Shown one piece after another: positions 8,765 to 17,190 of a stretch of DNA of 64,000 nt. The DNA is from an uncultured Sphaerochaeta sp. GTDB lineage: Bacteria > Spirochaetota > Spirochaetia > Sphaerochaetales > Sphaerochaetaceae. Under the pieces are notes generated by a model, which was not told the origin of the DNA, made no database searches, and saw only the letters and a list, made by a program, of their open reading frames with translations. Within the stretch, counting starts at the first letter, position 1. Each line of letters begins with the position of its first letter. A program made the position numbers and the translations under genes. The stretch covers positions 496,001 through 560,000 of the forward strand of contig NZ_OY781939.1 of assembly GCF_963677315.1 (NCBI RefSeq), read 5' to 3'.

Positions 8765-10099
8765 CTACATACCCATCTGTTTAAGCATTGCAGCCTGGTA
8801 TTTTTTATTTTTTGCTAACTTCTTCATCGTAAGTCGCATTTTCTCAAACTTTTTCAGCAAACGATTTACGTCAGAAACGGTGGTTCCGCTTCCTTTTGCA
8901 ACACGTTTACGTCTTGTCGGTCCCATTATATGGTAATTCGTTCGTTCCGCATAGGTCATTGAAAGGATAATTGCTTTCTCTCGACGAATTTCCTCTGTAT
9001 CAATGTCATCTTCGCTGACCTGACCCTTTGCACCGGGAATCATTTCCAGGAGCTGGTCGATTGAACCCATTTTATCCATTGAGTTCAATTGGTCAAGGTA
9101 GTCTTGCAGATCGAAGGTGTTCTTTGCCATCTTCTCCTGCATGCGAATTGCCTCATTCTCATCAACAACACTTTGTGCTTTCTCAACAAGCGAGACAATG
9201 TCGCCCATCCCGAGAATTCGGCTAGCGATACGATCTGGATAGAAGGGATCAAGATCCTCGATCTTCTCACCAACACCAATGAACTTGATCGGTTTGCCCA
9301 CAACAGAACGAAGGGAGAGTGCAGCACCACCACGTGTGTCACTATCGAACTTGCTGAGTACAACCCCGCTGATCCCAACTTTCTCCTGGAACTCCTTGGC
9401 AATGGTGACAGCATTCTGTCCGGTCATTGCATCGGCAACAAAGAGTGTCTCATCAGGAGAAATTGCATCACGGACCTTCTGGATCTCATCCATCAGGGTC
9501 TCATCAAGGTGCATTCGTCCACTGGTGTCGACGATCAACACATCTCGCTGATCTTTCTTTGCCTGTGCAAGGGCTGCCTTGGCAACTTTTGCTGGGTTTT
9601 TCTCCCCTTCAATACTGAAGACGGGTACCCCTACTGCCTCACCAAGAACCTGGAGTTGCAGGATAGCAGCCGGTCTGACCAAGTCTGCCGCAACAAGCAT
9701 GACACGACGGCCTTCTTTTTTCAGGCGTGAAGCCAGCTTGGCTGATGTAGTGGTCTTACCAGAACCCTGGAGACCCATCATCAGGATGACACTGGTTGTA
9801 TCAGGGCCCTTGAGCAGAAGCTTCTGGTTCTCCTCGTCCCCAAGCAGAGCGACCATCCGATCGTAGACAATCTTCACGAACTGTTGACCAGGGTCGACAG
9901 CCTTGAGGACTTTCTCCCCTGTGGCTTCTTCCATGGTCCCATTGATGAAGCGTCTGACAACCCGAAGGTTCACGTCAGCGTCCAGCAAGGCCATCTTAAT
10001 TTCTTCGACGGCTTCCTGGACGTTCTTCTCTGTTATCTTGGACTTTCCGGCAAGACTGCGCATGATGCCGGAGAACTTATCGCTTATTGAATCAAACAT
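8765..10099 (-). CDS. ffh: Signal recognition particle protein Ffh
   Basis: A 444-residue SRP54-type GTPase that binds signal sequences with 4.5S RNA and delivers ribosomes to the membrane receptor FtsY. The order is an N-terminal helical bundle, the G domain (GLQGSGKTTTSAKLA, DTSGRMHLD, SKFDSDTRGGAALS) and a C-terminal methionine-rich M domain (GPTRRKRVAKGSGT). Length and motifs are normal. The gene is downstream of smc with 86 bases between them and leads into rpsP. Confidence 0.97.
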   Translation of the reverse strand: MFDSISDKFSGIMRSLAGKSKITEKNVQEAVEEIKMALLDADVNLRVVRRFINGTMEEATGEKVLKAVDPGQQFVKIVYDRMVALLGDEENQKLLLKGPDTTSVILMMGLQGSGKTTTSAKLASRLKKEGRRVMLVAADLVRPAAILQLQVLGEAVGVPVFSIEGEKNPAKVAKAALAQAKKDQRDVLIVDTSGRMHLDETLMDEIQKVRDAISPDETLFVADAMTGQNAVTIAKEFQEKVGISGVVLSKFDSDTRGGAALSLRSVVGKPIKFIGVGEKIEDLDPFYPDRIASRILGMGDIVSLVEKAQSVVDENEAIRMQEKMAKNTFDLQDYLDQLNSMDKMGSIDQLLEMIPGAKGQVSEDDIDTEEIRREKAIILSMTYAERTNYHIMGPTRRKRVAKGSGTTVSDVNRLLKKFEKMRLTMKKLAKNKKYQAAMLKQMGM

Positions 10100-10135
10100 T
10101 ACCTTACTCTATTGTCGTTTTCGCTCAAGTTACAT

Positions 10136-10165
10136 CTTATACCGTACACCAGACTTTCCTGTCAA
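10136..10165 (-). promoter_or_regulatory. Sigma-70-type promoter for ffh operon
   Basis: On the minus strand TTGACA is followed after 18 bases by TATAAG, about 37 bases upstream of the ffh start. Both hexamers are close to consensus. Confidence 0.55.
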
Positions 10166-10185
10166 GGAGTGGTGCAAAATGCAAC

Positions 10186-13011
10186 CTATTCTTCTATGGT
10201 TACCAGTTCCTGGTCGTCGTTGAGGATTACATCCTCGCCGGCCACATTGCCGATCTTGTAACTGACCATACTGGAAACCCCTGGCTCCATCTGGGTTACC
10301 CCTAAAAGGGTCTGGCTTCCCATGACGGTGTGCTTATTGTGGGTGATGATGATGAACTGGCTCTTCATGGCAAATTCATCCAATACGGAGAGAAAATACC
10401 CGATATTCCGATCATCAAGCGCTGCGTCGATCTCATCGAGAACACAGAAAGGAGAAGGCTTTACCTGATAGGTGGCAAACAGCAGTGCTACAGCGGTCAT
10501 CGACCGCTCTCCTCCACTCAAGAGAGAAAGGTGGGTAAGCTTCTTCCCCGGAGGTTGAGCCAGGATGTCAATGCCACTCTCCAGGACATTGTCAGGCTCC
10601 ACCAAAGTGAGCTCAGCTTTTCCCCCACCAAACAGACGACGGAACATCTCCTGGAAGTTATGGGCAATCTGCTTATAGGAAGCAATGAAAAGTTCTTCAC
10701 TACGGGTCTTGATCTGGGTAATGACGGTATCCAAATCATTCTTGGCCCGGTAAAGGTCATCCAATTGCTTACTCAGGAAATCGTATTGTTCCTTAACCTC
10801 CGCATACTCTTCTTCCGCCATCTGGTTGATGTATCCCATTCCATCAATCTTCCGTCTGACTTCATCCAGACGGCTCTTCAGTACAGGGATATCGGGAACT
10901 TCATCTTCCAGACGATTCTCGAACTCCTTCAGGCTCTTGCCGTAGTTCTCAAAGAACGTGGTGTAAACTCCGGTGATATTGGTGGCGAGCTGGTCAATCT
11001 GCAGTTCCAGCTTCTCTTTCTCTGTTCGGAGGGTTTGCAGCTGTTCATATGAGGTGTTCTTCTGTTCCTGCTTTTCTCGGATAATCCTGCTCTGTTCATC
11101 TATGACTACAACCAGATCCTTGAGCTCTGCATTCAGGACTGCTATCCGCTCTTTTATCTGTCCTACTTCAGCTTCAACACTGCGGATATCTTCCTGTGTT
11201 TCATAGATTCTCTCCTGGGCTGTCTCGCTGAGCTTCAGTGCATCCTTATATTGGTACTCTTGCTCGGTAAGAGAACGCTGCAGTTTTGTTACCCACTCCT
11301 TGGCTCCCTGTTTTTGGGTGAGGAGTTGATTCATTGCAACCTTTTGGTCACTGATGGCTTCCTGGTACCGTTCCAAAGCCTGAGTGAGAATATTGTTCTC
11401 CTCCCTGAGATAGGCAATCCTTTCTCGGTTGGTCTGGATCTGTTTTCTTAGATTGACCATTTCCTGATCGAGTTTACGTTTCTCGCTGATGGTGCCTTCA
11501 TCAGAGATGAGTTCATCAAGGAAGGTTGGTTGCATTGCCTCATAGGAGTCAAAGAGAGACTGGACCTGGGCAAGTTCTTTCAACAGTCCTCCCTGGAACT
11601 GGGTCTGTCTGTCCAGAAGATCTTCTGAAGAAATTCCTTTCTGCTTCAGCGTGGCAAGAAAGGTTTGCTCTTCAGCAATACGACCCTTAAGATGCTCAAT
11701 ACTCCCAAGCAGCGCAGTTCTCGCCTTATCCTTGTTTTCAAGGGTGTAGCCACTCTGCTTCAGTTTCTCTTCGAGTTGGACAACGATAACGTCCCCCAGC
11801 TCCTTGATCCTCAGGGAAAGTGCATCACTATCTGCTTCATAGCTGCTATTGGCATCTTCAAGATCGAGAATTTCCTGATTCTGGTTTGTGATCAGGGTCC
11901 TTGTCTGCTCAGCGGACTTCTGGTTCTGCTCTGTCTCTGCCTGCAGTTGTTCGATTGACTCATCAAGGCCTGCAATATCAGTGAGTTTCTGGTCTATTTC
12001 CTCGGTGTCTCGTTCAATGTGTTCCTGAATCAGTTCTGCTCTTGCACCAGCCTGGTCTTTCTGCTGGAGGAAATCTCGGAATCGTTGGGTAAGCAAATCA
12101 AGCTTGTCCGACCTACCTTTGGTAGCCTCATCCAGTCTCTGTTGTTCAGTCTGCTTGCTGATTCGCTGTGACCCAAGGGTACGAAGCTCTTCCTGGAGCT
12201 GTTCAATCTCCTGGTCAAACTCTGTAAGTGATCCTCGCTGCGCAGCATAAGCTTCCTCTGAGCGCTGTTTCTGCTCAATTTTATTCTCTCTGAGCAGGAG
12301 AAAAGATTTAAGCGTTGACAACTGCACATCGACTTCCAAAGAGAACTGTTCAGTCTTGAGCTCTCGGTAGCTGATTGCCTTCGATGCCTGATTCTTCTTG
12401 GTCTCGTAGGTTCTCTTCACTTCCTTGAGGATGGTTTCCACTTGCATAATGTTCTCATCAGTTCGTGCAAGTTTACGTTCTGCTTCCTGGCTCTGGACTT
12501 TGAAACGACTTATTCCAGCGGCTTCTTCAAAGATATATCGTCGGTCTTCAGGTTTTGATGAGAGGATTTGGTCTATCTTGCCCTGTTCCAGAATGGAATA
12601 GGCGCTCTTGCCGACTCCAGTGTCAAAGAAAAGTTCCCTGATATTCTTGAGCAAGACTCGGTTCTTGTTAAGGTAGTACTCGCTTTCCCCTGTACGGAAA
12701 ATTCTTCGTCTGATCTCCACTTCTGGTGCATCAAGAGGAAGATGATGTTCTTCATTAGAGATTACCAGGGAAACTTCTGCAACTTGGAGTGGTTTACGAT
12801 TGTCTGTTCCATTGAATATGACGTCCTCCATCTTCCCAGCACGCAGGGTCTTGGTGGATTGTTCTCCCAATACCCACTTGATGGCATCGACAATATTGCT
12901 CTTGCCACATCCATTGGGACCGAGCAAACTGGTGATTCCATCGGCAAAATCCAAGCTGACCTTATCTGGAAAAGATTTGAAGCCATATAGTTCCAAGCTT
13001 TTTAGAAACAA
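10186..13011 (-). CDS. smc: Chromosome segregation protein SMC
   Basis: A 941-residue structural-maintenance-of-chromosomes ATPase that loops and organises the nucleoid as a homodimer. The N-terminal Walker A is GPNGCGKSN. A long coiled coil runs from roughly residue 170 to 770, interrupted by a divergent hinge near the middle. The C-terminal head carries LSGGERSMTAVALLFA and the Walker B CVLDEIDAALDD. It is shorter than B. subtilis SMC (about 1,186 residues), implying a shorter coiled coil or hinge. The start is a TTG with GAGGG 6 bases upstream. No ATG fits the family start (MFLKSLELYGFKSF). Confidence 0.95.
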   Translation of the reverse strand: MFLKSLELYGFKSFPDKVSLDFADGITSLLGPNGCGKSNIVDAIKWVLGEQSTKTLRAGKMEDVIFNGTDNRKPLQVAEVSLVISNEEHHLPLDAPEVEIRRRIFRTGESEYYLNKNRVLLKNIRELFFDTGVGKSAYSILEQGKIDQILSSKPEDRRYIFEEAAGISRFKVQSQEAERKLARTDENIMQVETILKEVKRTYETKKNQASKAISYRELKTEQFSLEVDVQLSTLKSFLLLRENKIEQKQRSEEAYAAQRGSLTEFDQEIEQLQEELRTLGSQRISKQTEQQRLDEATKGRSDKLDLLTQRFRDFLQQKDQAGARAELIQEHIERDTEEIDQKLTDIAGLDESIEQLQAETEQNQKSAEQTRTLITNQNQEILDLEDANSSYEADSDALSLRIKELGDVIVVQLEEKLKQSGYTLENKDKARTALLGSIEHLKGRIAEEQTFLATLKQKGISSEDLLDRQTQFQGGLLKELAQVQSLFDSYEAMQPTFLDELISDEGTISEKRKLDQEMVNLRKQIQTNRERIAYLREENNILTQALERYQEAISDQKVAMNQLLTQKQGAKEWVTKLQRSLTEQEYQYKDALKLSETAQERIYETQEDIRSVEAEVGQIKERIAVLNAELKDLVVVIDEQSRIIREKQEQKNTSYEQLQTLRTEKEKLELQIDQLATNITGVYTTFFENYGKSLKEFENRLEDEVPDIPVLKSRLDEVRRKIDGMGYINQMAEEEYAEVKEQYDFLSKQLDDLYRAKNDLDTVITQIKTRSEELFIASYKQIAHNFQEMFRRLFGGGKAELTLVEPDNVLESGIDILAQPPGKKLTHLSLLSGGERSMTAVALLFATYQVKPSPFCVLDEIDAALDDRNIGYFLSVLDEFAMKSQFIIITHNKHTVMGSQTLLGVTQMEPGVSSMVSYKIGNVAGEDVILNDDQELVTIEE

Positions 13012-13049
13012 ATTACACCCTCTTTTTGCTTGACGCAGTATTCCGTGGG

Positions 13050-13058
13050 ATTATAGCA
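13050..13058 (-). promoter_or_regulatory. Extended -10 promoter for smc
   Basis: TGCTATAAT on the minus strand is a perfect extended -10 element about 40 bases upstream of the smc start, in the short divergent gap with rnhB. No good -35 is seen. Confidence 0.5.
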
Positions 13059-13092
13059 TAAGTTGGCTTTGGGAAAAAGTAGGAGGTGATGT

Positions 13093-13722
13093 GTGGAACC
13101 GATGCTGTTCGACCTGAACGATGAGAAGGGAGTTGTCTGTGGCTTGGATGAAGCTGGGCGAGGTCCATTGGCCGGTCCTGTTGTGGCAGCTGCGGTGGTA
13201 CTTCACCCAGATTTTCCCATTGAAATCCTGGGTGACTCAAAGCAACTTTCTGAAAAACAACGCCTAGAGGCTGAAATCATCATCAAGGAGCAGTCTCTTG
13301 CCTGGGCTGTTGCCAGCGTAACTGCACAGGAGATTGACAAGATCAACATTCTCCAGGCTTCCTTGCTTGCCATGAAACGTGCCTACGAAAAAGTAAAGGC
13401 TCACATTTCAGTCGATACAGCACTCGTTGACGGAAACCAGAGACCTGATCTTGATTGTACGGTACAGGCAATCGTAAAGGGGGATGCCACTATTCCTGAG
13501 ATTATGGCAGCATCCATCTTGGCAAAAAACCAACGTGATCGGTATATGGTGCTCTGTGATGCCAAGTGGCCGATCTATCATTTCGCAAAGCATAAGGGCT
13601 ACCCTACCAAGGAGCATCGGGAGGCCTGTCTGCTCTATGGACTCTCTCCTATTCATCGAAAGACATTCTCTATCAAGCAGGAGGGCTCAAGAAAACAGGA
13701 GGAGCAGCAGTCACTCTTCTAG
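13093..13722 (+). CDS. rnhB: Ribonuclease HII
   Basis: A 209-residue enzyme that removes ribonucleotides and RNA primers from RNA-DNA hybrids. The family N-terminal motif GLDEAGRGPLAGPVVAAAV supplies the DEAGRG acidic pair. GDSKQLSEKQR and the later DAKWPIYHFAKHKGYPT match RNase HII. The GTG at 13093 is preceded by AGGAGG with good spacing. It is divergent from smc and convergent with the PUR-domain gene. The C-terminal tail (after about residue 195) is charged and unstructured. Confidence 0.95.
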   Translation: MEPMLFDLNDEKGVVCGLDEAGRGPLAGPVVAAAVVLHPDFPIEILGDSKQLSEKQRLEAEIIIKEQSLAWAVASVTAQEIDKINILQASLLAMKRAYEKVKAHISVDTALVDGNQRPDLDCTVQAIVKGDATIPEIMAASILAKNQRDRYMVLCDAKWPIYHFAKHKGYPTKEHREACLLYGLSPIHRKTFSIKQEGSRKQEEQQSLF

Positions 13723-13728
13723 GGAGAC

Positions 13729-13752
13729 GAAAAAGGCAGCCGATCGGCTGCC
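13729..13752 (-). terminator. Bidirectional terminator between rnhB and the PUR-domain gene
   Basis: GGCAGCCGATCGGCTGCC (13735-13752) is a perfect 18-base palindrome. On the minus strand TTTTT follows immediately, so it best serves the PUR-domain gene. On the plus strand a T7 run follows about 11 bases later. Confidence 0.75.
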
Positions 13753-13757
13753 CTCTA

Positions 13758-14000
13758 TTAGTCTTTTTTTGCGTTCTGCTTGAGGAAATCCAAGGATTTC
13801 TGCAGTTCTTTCAAAAATTCTCCCAAATCTTCTTGGTAGACGATAATCGATTGTCTAATGTATCGATCGTTGTCGGGAGTACCTTTGCTTTCCACCAGGT
13901 TGAGGAACATGTCCCCATAGATGTTCTCTTTTACATTAAAGAAATAAGTCCTGTCATTTTTGACAAGTCTTGTTGAATACACTTCTCCACGTTGTCCCAC
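13758..14000 (-). CDS. PUR-domain nucleic-acid-binding protein (BpuR-like, DUF3276)
   Basis: An 80-residue protein matching the bacterial PUR-alpha/DUF3276 family. The GEVYSTRL start, RTYFFNVKEN and MFLNLVESK strands, and the IIVYQEDLGEFL helix give the beta-beta-beta-beta-alpha PUR repeat. The Borrelia member, BpuR, binds single-stranded DNA and RNA and regulates several genes. A comparable regulatory or RNA-binding role here is inference. It is a single-gene unit between the shared terminator and the tRNA-Gly promoter. Confidence 0.8.
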   Translation of the reverse strand: MGQRGEVYSTRLVKNDRTYFFNVKENIYGDMFLNLVESKGTPDNDRYIRQSIIVYQEDLGEFLKELQKSLDFLKQNAKKD

Positions 14001-14073
14001 GCTTTTAATCCTCGCTTAACTGTTTCTATGATACTTGTACCAGTGTTGTGCTCCCTCTGTCAACTGGAGGTAC

Positions 14074-14102
14074 TTGACGGAAATTCCAGAATGTTTTATA
14101 TA
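14074..14102 (+). promoter_or_regulatory. Promoter of tRNA-Gly
   Basis: TTGACG, a 17-base spacer, then TATATA, ending 16 bases before the mature tRNA start. It is a strong sigma-70-type match. Confidence 0.7.
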
Positions 14103-14118
14103 CATTGATACAGAGCAA

Positions 14119-14189
14119 GCGCCTTTCGTATAATGGTATTACCTCAGCCTTCCAAGCTGAAGAAGCGGGTTCGACTCCCGTAGGGCGCT
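14119..14189 (+). tRNA. tRNA-Gly (anticodon TCC)
   Basis: The 71 bases fold as a tRNA. GCGCCTT pairs with AGGGCGC in the acceptor stem, the anticodon loop reads TCC between paired arms, and the T arm is GCGGGTTCGACTCCCGT. A CCA tail is not encoded. Its 3' half is duplicated at 19436-19477, marking it as the attachment site of the adjoining island. Confidence 0.95.
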
Positions 14190-14271
14190 CTAGAGAAGAA
14201 ACACTTACATTACAAAGAATTGAATAGCCCACACTAAGCAGTGTGGGTTTTTCATTGTCTCCAGGTTTGCT
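14148..14271 (+). repeat. 124-bp direct repeat, left copy (attL-like)
   Basis: These 124 bases are identical base for base to 19436-19559. They cover the tRNA-Gly 3' half from the anticodon arm, its terminator and about 20 bases beyond. A duplication of a tRNA 3' end is the hallmark of site-specific integration. This copy keeps the full tRNA. Confidence 0.9.
14228..14252 (+). terminator. tRNA-Gly terminator
   Basis: CCCACACT, AAGC loop, AGTGTGGG, then TTTTT: a textbook intrinsic terminator. It is duplicated at 19516-19540. Confidence 0.85.
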
Positions 14272-14431
14272 TTGCTTGCATCAGATTTACATCAGTCTTA
14301 TTTGTTAGCACTTTTAGTTAATCGATAGGGAACATTCTACTCAATTATGAGAACTCTCTAGTTGTAACAACAACATATGATTTGAACACAAAATCAGCTT
14401 TGGTAGCACGAACTATCGGAGCCGATGCTCA

Positions 14432-14854
14432 TCAGAATTGATGATTCTCTTTGTCCTTTATGTAAATTCTCACAATATTTCGTATATAATCTTGAAATTC
14501 ATAAGTATAGATAGTCTCGCGGAATGCTATGTACATTTTCTCTTCATCTGCTTCCCCTCTATAACCGGAATTTTTTCTCAGCCTATCAATATTTACAGTA
14601 ATTCTAGAATTATACCTAAATATTTCTCTTAATACCTTTTCTGTCATCTTAATTATGTATCCGATAATTGCACTTGAATAGGTTGAACTGGCAGCAATCT
14701 CCTGGATTGTCTTCTCTCCAGCCAGTGCTTCATAGGCTACCTTTAACTTGAAATCACCGGTAAAAGTCCGCTTATTCCTTCCCATACGTCCACCATACGC
14801 ATCTTGCGCATCTGGGGCAACTCTATTCGTATCTTTCTGGCCACTCCTGTCCAA
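14432..14854 (-). pseudogene. Chimeric ORF: IS3-family orfA start fused to an unknown AT-rich tail
   Basis: The frame from the ATG at 14785 begins like an IS3-family OrfA transposase subunit: RNKRTFTGDFKLKVAYEAL followed by KTIQEIA, the start of its helix-turn-helix. After about 36 codons (near 14677) the similarity stops abruptly. The remaining 80 residues (for example FRYNSRITVNIDRLRKNSGY) are AT-rich and unfamiliar. The minus-strand sequence just upstream (CCAAATCTTGGACAG, near 14855-14870) resembles an IS3-type terminal inverted repeat. The simplest reading is that an IS end was recombined onto the 3' part of an older island gene. A functional product is unlikely. Confidence 0.6.
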
Positions 14855-14920
14855 GATTTGGGCTTAGTGTATATTGTCAAGATTTTTGTACATTTTTTTC
14901 TTAATTCTTATCAATTTCTA

Positions 14921-14942
14921 TGAAACCTAGATGAAACCTAGA
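14921..14942 (+). repeat. Tandem 11-bp repeat upstream of island genes
   Basis: TGAAACCTAGA occurs twice in tandem with an 11-bp period (about one helical turn), ending 15 bases before the putative -35 of the island promoter. It could be an operator. Confidence 0.6.
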
Positions 14943-14957
14943 TAGTAAATTTTTAAC

Positions 14958-14986
14958 TAGTCAAGCTTATCTTTTTGTATTACAAT
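14958..14986 (+). promoter_or_regulatory. Putative promoter for the island membrane protein gene
   Basis: TAGTCA, a 17-base spacer, then TACAAT, about 40 bases upstream of the ATG at 15028. The surrounding DNA is AT-rich, which raises the chance of a false match. Confidence 0.4.
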
Positions 14987-15027
14987 ATTTAAAATTATAT
15001 TTTTAAATTAAAAGGAGTTACAACCAT

Positions 15028-15447
15028 ATGGTCGCTACTATCATATCCATAATATCATTAATAATTGCATTAATTGTTGGTATATTACAAATTATCTATT
15101 CCAGAAATCAAGACAAACTAAACACTCTTACAAAAGAAAGAATAGAGAAAGAAAATTCTGACGATCAAAAGGCAAATATCATAGTTTCATTCAGCAATGA
15201 CAATAAAGCTGTAATTTTGAAAAATGTAGGAAATTATTCAGCCGAAAATGTAAATATCAAAATTCCTGATAATCATTCACACATTAGAACTAATAGTATC
15301 TTCCCTATATCAATAGAACCAAACCAATCAATTTCTTTATTGTGTAGCAGAACACTTACATCTAAACCCAAACAAGCATTAATAATTTCATGGACAGACT
15401 TTTATGGAGAAAAAACTAAGAATATAGAAATAACACCTTCTAAATAA
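15028..15447 (+). CDS. Unknown small membrane-anchored protein of the island
   Basis: A 139-residue protein that I cannot name. Residues 2-24 form one hydrophobic transmembrane helix (IISLIIALIVGILQIIY). A short Lys/Glu-rich linker follows. The remainder looks like an immunoglobulin-like beta sandwich (KAVILKNVGNYSAENVNIKI, then WTDFYGEKTKNIEI). Small proteins of this build often occur near phage-defence genes, although their roles are not established. AAAGGAG lies 8 bases before the ATG. The AAA_13-like ATPase follows 115 bases downstream on the same strand. Confidence 0.75.
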   Translation: MVATIISIISLIIALIVGILQIIYSRNQDKLNTLTKERIEKENSDDQKANIIVSFSNDNKAVILKNVGNYSAENVNIKIPDNHSHIRTNSIFPISIEPNQSISLLCSRTLTSKPKQALIISWTDFYGEKTKNIEITPSK

Positions 15448-15562
15448 ATTTTTCTAGACTTTTAGCTACCATTCAAATAGTATGAACAAAGGATTTCTTT
15501 CGCTTGTATTTTTATATTTTGTTTAGCTTTTTAAAATCAATCCAAAGAAGTGTATCAGCGAT

Positions 15563-17038
15563 ATGATAAATAAATTAGTTAAGATTAAAAATGTAGGTAA
15601 ATTTGAGAACACTAGCACTACATCATTTGTGAACTGGAATGGTATTTTTGATAAAGTAAATTTGATATATGGTGAGAATGGAATTGGTAAAACTACCTTT
15701 TCACAAATTTTGCGTTCATTATCAAATCGTGATAACTTGATAAGTAGAAAAAGAACATTTAATTCTACGGATGATCAAGAAATCTTATTTCTAGATGATC
15801 AGAATAAGCAGTTAGAATTCAAATCCAATCGATGGAATAATAATATTTCTAATATTTCACTTTTCAACAGCAACTACATTTCAGAAAATATCATTTCTGG
15901 CAAATCTAAATCTTCAATAGATCAATCTAATTCACTTTATAATATTATTATCGGGGCTAAAGGAGTTTCTTTATATTCCAAAATATTATCGTTACAAAAA
16001 TCAAAGAAAGAACTGGAAAAAAGCCTCACACATTTAAAGCAAGAGAAAATTTCAATTAGAAAGAGCCTTTCTACAAAACCTGTTATAGACTATCTTGAGG
16101 ACCAAAGAAAAGATTTATTAAATATCAAAAAAAATCTCAATATTCAGATTAGAAAATTGCAAACCGAACTGGGAGAATATTCTGCAAAAATTTTCAAAGA
16201 TTTCATTCCCAAAGTAAATTATTATCTCACATCTCTTACACCTGACTATGAAATTAAAAAAATTGGAGCAAAGAGCTCTCAAATAAGAATAGTTCTTCAA
16301 ATAAAAGGTAACTCAATTTATTATTCAGATTCTCCTCAAAAATATTCTGCTAAATATGTTTTAAGTGAAGCTGATAATTCTTGCATAGCTTTTGCATTTT
16401 TTCTTTCACAAATTCAATCTGATATTAAAAATAGAATCGTTATCTTTGATGACCCTGTTTCTAGTCTTGATTATAATAGAATTCGTTTAACGATCAATCT
16501 TATCAATGATGTGGCCACTCAGTGTAAGCAATTATTTATCCTTACTCATGACTTAAACTTCGCCAATCTTGTCAATAAAAATAACCAATATTCAAAATCC
16601 TTCTTAGCTCTTAAATTGATTAGTCTAAAAGGAACAACAACCTTTTCTTCATTTGATATTAAAGCTGAATGCTTACCCCCAATTTTTAAAGATTTAAATA
16701 CAGTACACAATTACTTCAATAATGGACTTGCAGTAAATAGTGACAAGCATGAAATTATTCGATGCATCCGGCCAATCTTAGAAGGTATTATAAAAATTAA
16801 ATATTTCTCTGTATTAAAAGAGGATGAATGGCTAGGAGAGATCATTAAAGATATCAGAGAGAGTTCGGGAGACAATCCACTTGTTAATTTAAAACCCGTT
16901 TATAGCATTTTAAATGATTTAAACGAATATTCAAAATCCTTCCATCATTCTACCCCGACAGATATTCCCCCAGTCATCCAAGATCAAGAACTAAAAATAT
17001 ATATTAAAAAATTGATTCATGTAATTTATCTTATATAA
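15563..17038 (+). CDS. AAA_13-like (RloC/COG4694-type) ATPase without zinc hook
   Basis: A 491-residue SMC/ABC-type ATPase. Walker A is GENGIGKTT at residues 37-45. A short coiled-coil lies at about 140-205. A signature-like LSEADNS is at 267-273, Walker B IVIFDDPVSSLD at 292-303 and the H-loop THD at 328-330. A C-terminal helical region contains an EYSKSFHH motif near residue 460. This layout resembles the AAA_13 family that includes the RloC and PrrC anticodon nucleases, but the coiled coil lacks a CxxC zinc hook. I see no recognisable anticodon-nuclease triad, so nuclease activity would have to come from a partner. The usual glycine of the ABC signature is replaced by Ala. The Shine-Dalgarno is weak. 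Very AT-rich codons support transfer. A defence role is inference. Confidence 0.75.
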   Translation: MINKLVKIKNVGKFENTSTTSFVNWNGIFDKVNLIYGENGIGKTTFSQILRSLSNRDNLISRKRTFNSTDDQEILFLDDQNKQLEFKSNRWNNNISNISLFNSNYISENIISGKSKSSIDQSNSLYNIIIGAKGVSLYSKILSLQKSKKELEKSLTHLKQEKISIRKSLSTKPVIDYLEDQRKDLLNIKKNLNIQIRKLQTELGEYSAKIFKDFIPKVNYYLTSLTPDYEIKKIGAKSSQIRIVLQIKGNSIYYSDSPQKYSAKYVLSEADNSCIAFAFFLSQIQSDIKNRIVIFDDPVSSLDYNRIRLTINLINDVATQCKQLFILTHDLNFANLVNKNNQYSKSFLALKLISLKGTTTFSSFDIKAECLPPIFKDLNTVHNYFNNGLAVNSDKHEIIRCIRPILEGIIKIKYFSVLKEDEWLGEIIKDIRESSGDNPLVNLKPVYSILNDLNEYSKSFHHSTPTDIPPVIQDQELKIYIKKLIHVIYLI

Positions 17039-17062
17039 CAAATTAAACACATTTTCAATTGA

Positions 17063-17091
17063 GGGATTTTAAACTATCTTAAACCCTTTTT
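17063..17091 (+). terminator. Putative terminator after the island ATPase
   Basis: An imperfect hairpin GGGATTTTAA / TTAAACCC is followed by TTTTT, 25 bases after the stop, in the gap between the two convergent genes. Confidence 0.5.
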
Positions 17092-17190
17092 CTAAAGAAT
17101 TCTATGCACCCCCTGAATTACACAGATTATACTTTCTTGGATTTCCCGATAATATTCCTTAACCTGCTGATAAATCTAATCTTTTGTTAT

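Noticed and set aside
14026..14232. Minus-strand ORF with the phrase RPTGVEPASSAWK
   Set aside because: This is the antisense translation of tRNA-Gly; the same phrase at 19332-19520 comes from the duplicated tRNA half.
15563..17038. Calling the island ATPase an RloC anticodon nuclease
   Set aside because: No CxxC zinc hook, a short coiled coil and no recognisable Arg-Glu-His nuclease set; only the AAA_13-like ATPase core matches.
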